A DNA stretch of 64,000 nucleotides, from positions 2,046,001 to 2,110,000 of the forward strand of contig NZ_CP029481.1 in NCBI RefSeq assembly GCF_003151255.1. Reading direction: 5' to 3'. Below, piece by piece: positions 59,373 through 64,000 of this stretch. The notes under the pieces were generated by a model. It was not told the DNA's origin. It saw nothing but the letters and a program-made list of their open reading frames with translations, and searched no databases. The stretch comes from Microvirga sp. 17 mud 1-3 (lineage in GTDB: Bacteria > Pseudomonadota > Alphaproteobacteria > Rhizobiales > Beijerinckiaceae). The position numbers and the translations under genes are program-made. Position 1 is the stretch's first letter; each line of letters begins with the position of its first letter.

Positions 59373-60758
59373 ATGCCCATCAATGTCCTGATGCCTGCGC
59401 TTTCGCCCACCATGGAAAAGGGCAACCTTGCCAAGTGGCTGAAGAAGGAAGGCGACACGGTGAAGTCCGGCGACGTGATCGCCGAAATCGAGACCGACAA
59501 GGCCACCATGGAAGTGGAGGCAGTGGACGAGGGCGTTCTCGCCCGGATCCTGGTGCCCGAGGGCACGGCCGATGTGCCGGTGAACCAGCCCATCGCGCTC
59601 ATCGCCGGCGAGGGCGAGGACCCGAAGAGCGTCACGGCCCCGGCCGCGAATGCGCCAGCACCCGCCGCAAAGGCAGAGGCCGCCCCGGCGCCTCAACCTG
59701 CACCCGCACCCGCACCGCAGCCTGCTCCAGCCGCTCCGCCGGCCCAGATGGCGGATGCCCGCGTGAATCAGGCACCTGCGGGTCCGGCGCGGCCTGACGG
59801 GGCCGCGGAGGGCGGCCGCGTTTTCGCGTCTCCGCTCGCCCGGCGGATCGCCAAGGAGGCTGGCCTCGACATCGCGTCGGTCCAGGGCTCCGGCCCGCAT
59901 GGCCGTGTCGTCGAGAAAGACGTGCGCGCAGCGATCTCCGGCGGCACCGCGAAACCGGCCGCAGCTCCCGCGCAAGCGCCTGCAGAAAAGCCCGCCGCGC
60001 CGCAACTCGCACCGAGCATGGGCGCCGACCAAGTGAAGGCGATGTTCGAGGCCGGCACCTATGAGGAGGTGCCCCTCGACGGAATGCGCAAGACCATCGC
60101 CAAGCGTCTCGTCGAGTCGAAGCAGACGGTGCCGCATTTCTACCTGTCGCTCGATTGCGAGCTCGATGCGCTCATGGCGCTGCGCGAGCAGATCAACGCC
60201 GCCGCGACCAAGGACAAGGACGGCAAGCCCGCCTACAAGCTCTCGGTGAACGACTTCGTCATCAAGGCGCTCGCCATCGCGCTCCAGCGTGTGCCGAACG
60301 CCAATGCCGTTTGGGCGGAAGACCGTATCCTGAAGATGAAGCACTCGGATGTGGGTGTCGCGGTTGCCATCGAGGGCGGCCTGTTCACACCCGTCATCCG
60401 CAAGGCCGAACAGAAGACGCTCACGGCCATCTCGGCCGAGATGAAAGACCTCGCGGGGCGTGCCCGCACACGGCGGCTGAAGCCGGAAGAGTATTCCGGC
60501 GGCTCTACGGCGGTGTCCAACCTCGGCATGTTCGGCATCAAGAACTTCCAGGCCGTCATCAACCCGCCGCAGGGCACGATCCTCGCCGTTGGCGCGGGCG
60601 AGCAGCGGGTCGTTGTGAAGAACGGCGCGCCGGCTGTGGTGCAGGCCATGACCGTGACGCTCTCCTGCGACCACCGCGTCGTGGACGGTGCGCTCGGCGC
60701 AGAACTGCTCGCGGCCTTCAAGGTGCTCATCGAGAACCCGATGGGGATGCTGGTTTAA
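59373..60758 (+). CDS. pdhC: Dihydrolipoamide acetyltransferase (E2 of pyruvate dehydrogenase)
   Basis: A 461-residue core enzyme. The lipoyl domain (1-80, Lys43 in [11 protein letters not shown]) is nearly identical to that of PdhB. An alanine- and proline-rich linker leads to a peripheral-subunit-binding domain (about 150-190, FASPLARRIAKEAGLDIASV). The catalytic domain (about 230-461) ends with the active-site SCDHRVVDGALG. There is a single lipoyl domain, as usual in alphaproteobacteria. The ATG at 59373 gives [17 protein letters not shown]. It follows the DUF5076 gene and precedes lpdA. Confidence 0.97.
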   Translation: MPINVLMPALSPTMEKGNLAKWLKKEGDTVKSGDVIAEIETDKATMEVEAVDEGVLARILVPEGTADVPVNQPIALIAGEGEDPKSVTAPAANAPAPAAKAEAAPAPQPAPAPAPQPAPAAPPAQMADARVNQAPAGPARPDGAAEGGRVFASPLARRIAKEAGLDIASVQGSGPHGRVVEKDVRAAISGGTAKPAAAPAQAPAEKPAAPQLAPSMGADQVKAMFEAGTYEEVPLDGMRKTIAKRLVESKQTVPHFYLSLDCELDALMALREQINAAATKDKDGKPAYKLSVNDFVIKALAIALQRVPNANAVWAEDRILKMKHSDVGVAVAIEGGLFTPVIRKAEQKTLTAISAEMKDLAGRARTRRLKPEEYSGGSTAVSNLGMFGIKNFQAVINPPQGTILAVGAGEQRVVVKNGAPAVVQAMTVTLSCDHRVVDGALGAELLAAFKVLIENPMGMLV

Positions 60759-60765
60759 GAAGAGG

Positions 60766-60866
60766 TTATCCCGGTCGAAGCGTCAGCGCAGAGCCGGGAT
60801 CGCGCGACGAGATTAGCGCCTTTTCCTGACAAAGATCCCGGCTATCGCTGCGCGAAGCCGGGATAA
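60766..60866. repeat. Nested palindromic repeat between pdhC and lpdA
   Basis: Outer arms TTATCCCGG (60766-60774) and CCGGGATAA (60858-60866) enclose an inner stem AGCCGGGATC (60792-60801)/GATCCCGGCT (60834-60843). The latter can also pair with AGCCGGGAT at 60856. Three related copies of the (A)GCCGGGAT motif in about 100 bases look like a dispersed palindromic repeat of the kind seen in Hyphomicrobiales genomes. Confidence 0.7.
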
Positions 60867-60880
60867 CGACTGGGGACATC

Positions 60881-62317
60881 ATGGCAAATCAATACGACAT
60901 CATCGTCATCGGCGGCGGGCCGGGCGGCTATGTGGCGGCAATCCGGGCGGCGCAGCTCGGGTTCAAAACGGCCGTCGTGGAGCGCGAGCATCTCGGCGGC
61001 ATCTGCCTCAACTGGGGCTGCATCCCGACAAAGGCGCTGCTGCGCTCGGCCGAGATCTATCACTATTTCCAGCATGCCAAGGATTACGGTCTTTCGGCCG
61101 AGAAGATCGGTTTCGACGCGGGAGCTGTGGTGCAGCGCTCCCGCGGCGTTTCGGGTCGCCTCAACGGCGGCGTCGGCATGCTGCTCAAGAAGAACAAGGT
61201 CGACGTGATCTGGGGCGAGGCCTCGATCTCCAAGCCCGGCGAGGTCGTCGTGACGGCGCCGAAGAAGCCCGCCATGCAGCCGCAGACTCCGGCTCCGAAG
61301 GGTATTCTCGAGCCCGGCACCTATCAGGCCAAGCATATCATCGTGGCCACCGGCGCACGCCCGCGCGTACTGCCCGGCATCGAGCCGGACGGCAAGCTGA
61401 TCTGGACCTATTTCGAGGCCATGGTGCCGAAGGAGATGCCGAAATCGCTCCTCGTCATGGGCTCGGGAGCCATCGGCATCGAATTCGCCTCCTTCTACCG
61501 CACCATGGGCGTCGAGGTGACCGTGGTCGAGGTCATGCCGCAGATCCTGCCCGTAGAGGATGCGGAGATCGCGGCGCTCGCCCGTAAGCGCTTCGAGAAG
61601 CAGGGCATCAAGATACTTGTCGGCGCCAAGGTCGCCAAGGTCGAGAAGGGCGCCAATTCCGTCACGGCTACCATCGAGGACGGCAAGGGCACACAGACCA
61701 TCACGGCCGAGCGGATGATCTCAGCCGTCGGGGTCGTCGGCAATATCGAGAATCTCGGCCTCGAGAAGATCGGCGTGAAGATCGAGCGCGGCACCGTGGT
61801 GACCGACGGGCTCGGCCGCACTAACGTGCCCGGCATCTATGCCATCGGTGATGTCGCCGGCCCGCCCATGCTCGCCCATAAGGCGGAGCACGAGGGTGTG
61901 ATATGCGTCGAGACGATCAAGGGCCTCCACACTCATCCCATGGACAAGGGCAAGATCCCAGGCTGCACCTATTGCAACCCGCAGATCGCCTCCGTTGGGC
62001 TCACGGAAGCCAAGGCGAAGGAGCAGGGCTACGACATCCGCGTGGGCCGCTTCCCCTTCGTAGGCAACGGCAAGGCCATTGCGCTCGGCGAGCCGGACGG
62101 TCTCGTGAAGACGATCTTCGACAAGAAGACCGGCCAGCTTCTCGGCGCCCATATGGTTGGCGCGGAGGTGACCGAGCTGATCCAGGGCTTCGTGATTGCC
62201 ATGAACCTGGAGACCACCGAGGAAGAACTGATCCACGCGGTCTTCCCGCATCCGACCCTCTCCGAGACCATGCACGAGAGCGTTCTGGACGCTTATGGTC
62301 GCGTGATCCACGTGTAA
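60881..62317 (+). CDS. lpdA: Dihydrolipoamide dehydrogenase (E3)
   Basis: A 478-residue FAD enzyme that reoxidises dihydrolipoamide and reduces NAD+. The FAD Rossmann motif is GGGPGGYVAAIRAAQLG, the redox disulfide is in GGICLNWGCIPTKALL, and the NAD-binding site is GSGAIGIEFASF. The dimer-interface active-site pair lies in AVFPHPTLSETMHE. An insertion near residues 120-150 with a proline-rich stretch (PKKPAMQPQTPAPKG) is a feature of the E3 encoded in pyruvate dehydrogenase clusters of this group. It ends the cluster and may be transcribed from its own or the upstream promoter. Confidence 0.97.
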   Translation: MANQYDIIVIGGGPGGYVAAIRAAQLGFKTAVVEREHLGGICLNWGCIPTKALLRSAEIYHYFQHAKDYGLSAEKIGFDAGAVVQRSRGVSGRLNGGVGMLLKKNKVDVIWGEASISKPGEVVVTAPKKPAMQPQTPAPKGILEPGTYQAKHIIVATGARPRVLPGIEPDGKLIWTYFEAMVPKEMPKSLLVMGSGAIGIEFASFYRTMGVEVTVVEVMPQILPVEDAEIAALARKRFEKQGIKILVGAKVAKVEKGANSVTATIEDGKGTQTITAERMISAVGVVGNIENLGLEKIGVKIERGTVVTDGLGRTNVPGIYAIGDVAGPPMLAHKAEHEGVICVETIKGLHTHPMDKGKIPGCTYCNPQIASVGLTEAKAKEQGYDIRVGRFPFVGNGKAIALGEPDGLVKTIFDKKTGQLLGAHMVGAEVTELIQGFVIAMNLETTEEELIHAVFPHPTLSETMHESVLDAYGRVIHV

Positions 62318-62387
62318 GGGGAGGCCTCGCGCCTCACCGCATTCCTGCGGAGGCGAGGGGCGGCCGCTCAACATCCTGCAGAGCTTC

Positions 62388-62410
62388 AGGGCCGGACATT
62401 GTCCGGCCCT
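62388..62410. terminator. Hairpin between lpdA and rimO
   Basis: A 10-bp perfect stem AGGGCCGGAC/GTCCGGCCCT with an ATT loop lies between the convergent lpdA and rimO stops. The flanks have only short T runs. Confidence 0.6.
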
Positions 62411-62437
62411 CGCCGTTTCCGGTCGGGAATGCGGTGT

Positions 62438-63754
62438 TCAGACCGCCGTGCCGTGCAGGTCGTACTCGTCAGAGCGCTCGATCTTGACGGTCACGATATC
62501 TCCGGCCCGCAGGGGGCGGCGGGAGGCGACATAGACATTGCCGTCGATCTCGGGCGCGTCGTATTTCGTGCGCCCCTTGGCGACGGTGGCGCCGGGCTCA
62601 TCGATGATGACCGGCAGGCGCTTGCCCACCTTGGCCTTCTGCAGGCGGGCACTGACCTCGCGCTGAGTCTTCATGAACCGATGCCAGCGCTCGTCCTTCA
62701 CCTCTTGGGGGACAGCTCCGGCCAGTTCGTTCGCCGGTGCGCCCTGGACGGGCTCGTAGCGGAAGCAGCCGACCCGGTCGAGCTTGGCCTCCTTCAGCCA
62801 GTCGAGCACAAAATCCACGTCCTCATCCGTCTCGCCGGGGAAACCGACGATGAAGGTGGAGCGGATGGCGAGATCCGGGCAGATTTCCCGCCACTTGCGG
62901 ATCCGGTCGAGGGTCTTCTCCTGGTGGGCCGGGCGGCGCATGGCCTTCAGGACCGTCGGCGAGGCGTGCTGGAAAGGGATGTCGAGGTAAGGAAGGATCT
63001 TGCCTTCCGCCATGAGCGGAATGACCTCGTCCACGTGCGGATAGGGATAGACGTAGTGCATCCGCGTCCACAGGCCCATTTCGCCGAGTTCCCGGGCGAG
63101 GTCGTAGAAGCGCGTGCGCACCTCTCGGTCCTGCCAAAGGCTGGGCTGGTACTTGATGTCGAGGCCGTAGGCGCTCGTATCCTGGGAGATGACGAGGATC
63201 TCCTTGACGCCGGCCTTGGCCAGCTTCTCGGCCTCGCGCAGCACGTCCCCGATGGGGCGGCTGACCAGGTCGCCGCGCAGCTTCGGGATGATGCAGAAGG
63301 AGCAGCGGTTGTTGCAGCCCTCGGAAATCTTCAGATAGGCGTAGTGCCGCGGCGTCAGCTTGACGCCCTGGGGCGGCACCAGATCCACGAAGGGATCGTG
63401 GGCCGGAGGCGCGGCCTGATGCACGGCGCCGACGACGCTCTCGTATTGCTGTGGTCCCGTGATGGCGAGGACGTTCGGGAAGCGGTCCCGGATCTGCTCC
63501 GGCTCGGCGCCCATGCAGCCGGTGACGATCACCTTGCCATTCTCGGCCATGGCCGAGCCGATGGCCTCGAGGGATTCCGCCTTTGCGCTGTCGAGGAAGC
63601 CGCAGGTGTTGACGATCACCACGTCCGCACCGTCATGACGCTTGGTCAGCTCGTAGCCCTGGGCCCGGAGCTGCGTGATGATCCGTTCCGAATCGACAAG
63701 CGCCTTCGGGCAGCCGAGGGATACAAACGAGACTTTAGGTGCGGGAGCATTCAT
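62438..63754 (-). CDS. rimO: Ribosomal protein S12 methylthiotransferase
   Basis: A 438-residue radical-SAM enzyme that adds a methylthio group to an aspartate of ribosomal protein S12. The N-terminal MTTase domain binds one cluster through Cys15 ([12 protein letters not shown]), Cys51 (NTCGFLDSA) and Cys80 (VTGCMGAEP). The radical-SAM cluster is bound by Cys147, Cys151 and Cys154 in CNNRCSFC. The end (about 370-438) is a TRAM domain, with [16 protein letters not shown]. The SLGCPK and GFLDSAKAE blocks favour RimO over MiaB. It stands alone on the minus strand. Confidence 0.96.
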   Translation of the reverse strand: MNAPAPKVSFVSLGCPKALVDSERIITQLRAQGYELTKRHDGADVVIVNTCGFLDSAKAESLEAIGSAMAENGKVIVTGCMGAEPEQIRDRFPNVLAITGPQQYESVVGAVHQAAPPAHDPFVDLVPPQGVKLTPRHYAYLKISEGCNNRCSFCIIPKLRGDLVSRPIGDVLREAEKLAKAGVKEILVISQDTSAYGLDIKYQPSLWQDREVRTRFYDLARELGEMGLWTRMHYVYPYPHVDEVIPLMAEGKILPYLDIPFQHASPTVLKAMRRPAHQEKTLDRIRKWREICPDLAIRSTFIVGFPGETDEDVDFVLDWLKEAKLDRVGCFRYEPVQGAPANELAGAVPQEVKDERWHRFMKTQREVSARLQKAKVGKRLPVIIDEPGATVAKGRTKYDAPEIDGNVYVASRRPLRAGDIVTVKIERSDEYDLHGTAV

Positions 63755-64000
63755 CCGCGGAAATCCATTTTCGAGGCTTTGGAGGCCGGAGACGCCCGCC
63801 TAGGACCGCATCGGTGCGAAAACATGGCAGGGCTGTCTGAAGAGCCGGGGCGGTGGATACCACGACAACGGGTCGGAGCGCCAGCGCGGCCGAAGCGCCC
63901 AGGGGAGTGCCCGAAATCCCGCGTCCTTCCGGGTGAGTATCCTTCCGGGTGCTGGCGCGGGAACGGGAATGCGGCCAAATAGTTAGCGTTGCGTTAACCA
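63755..64000. other. Right-edge region without supported gene
   Basis: About 245 bases upstream of rimO. A minus-strand open frame of 75 codons here is arginine- and proline-rich with no recognisable feature and looks like chance. The last 25 bases contain GTTAGCG and GTTAACC and turn AT-rich, perhaps the edge of the next promoter. Confidence 0.4.

Noticed and set aside
63751..63978. 75-codon minus-strand frame upstream of rimO
   Set aside because: Low-complexity Arg/Pro/Ser-rich composition with no start signal; likely chance.
62399..63982. 527-codon plus-strand frame opposite rimO
   Set aside because: Antisense artefact of rimO, which has intact cluster-binding cysteines.

Overview
The window is chromosomal DNA of an alphaproteobacterium, most likely of the order Hyphomicrobiales (Rhizobiales). 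The genus is an inference; a Methylobacteriaceae member such as Microvirga would fit. The supporting signs are high GC with strong third-position bias, a circularly permuted two-piece tmRNA gene, SOS boxes of the alphaproteobacterial GTTC-N7-GTTC type, an ImuA-ImuB-DnaE2 mutasome, a pyruvate dehydrogenase E1-beta with its own lipoyl domain, and lineage-typical small families (DUF177 beside plsX, DUF2842, DUF6481, DUF1236, DUF5076, BA14K). Most genes are core housekeeping. I see no insertion sequence, CRISPR array, rRNA operon or intact prophage.

Layout. 0-4 kb: end of a ubiquinol-cytochrome c chaperone gene, then DUF177, plsX, fabH, ihfA and a MerR regulator, followed by tRNA-Pro(GGG). 4-9.4 kb: a lipocalin, a LOV-domain hybrid histidine kinase, a NarX/NarL-like two-component pair and a fasciclin protein. 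9.4-15.5 kb is the most accessory-looking stretch: a CAP-domain protein with RTX repeats, the permuted ssrA gene, an unrecognised 246-aa protein, a plsC-like acyltransferase, and a minus-strand run of small genes from cspA to rpsU. 15.5-21 kb: the SOS mutasome operon imuA-imuB-dnaE2 behind a LexA box that covers the promoter -10. 21-30 kb: a GFA protein, small secreted proteins, a three-gene signalling cassette (cysteine-less molybdopterin-fold protein, two-PAS kinase, LuxR-type regulator), heme A synthase and an exonuclease. 30-38 kb: an orphan ParA ATPase, metY, gltA, gltX, comEC and lexA.

38-46 kb is a minus-strand gene run ppiD-trpE-trpG-trpD-trpC-moaC-moeA leading into lexA, with ATGA start/stop overlaps at several joints and a 21-codon reading frame bridging trpE and trpG. 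46-55 kb reads rightward for glycolysis, secretion, CTP and KDO synthesis (tpiA, secG, pyrG, kdsA, eno), mixed with a VOC protein, a DUF350 protein, an MFS transporter and queF. 55-64 kb holds a secreted unknown, an FtsB-like protein, the pyruvate dehydrogenase cluster (pdhA, pdhB, DUF5076, pdhC, lpdA) and rimO.

Functional links. Central carbon flow is well represented: tpiA, eno, the complete pyruvate dehydrogenase complex and gltA. LexA and one of its expected target operons lie about 17 kb apart with matching operators, so much of an SOS mutagenesis circuit can be read from this window. Several intergenic spaces carry long perfect palindromes that look like dispersed repeats rather than ordinary terminators.
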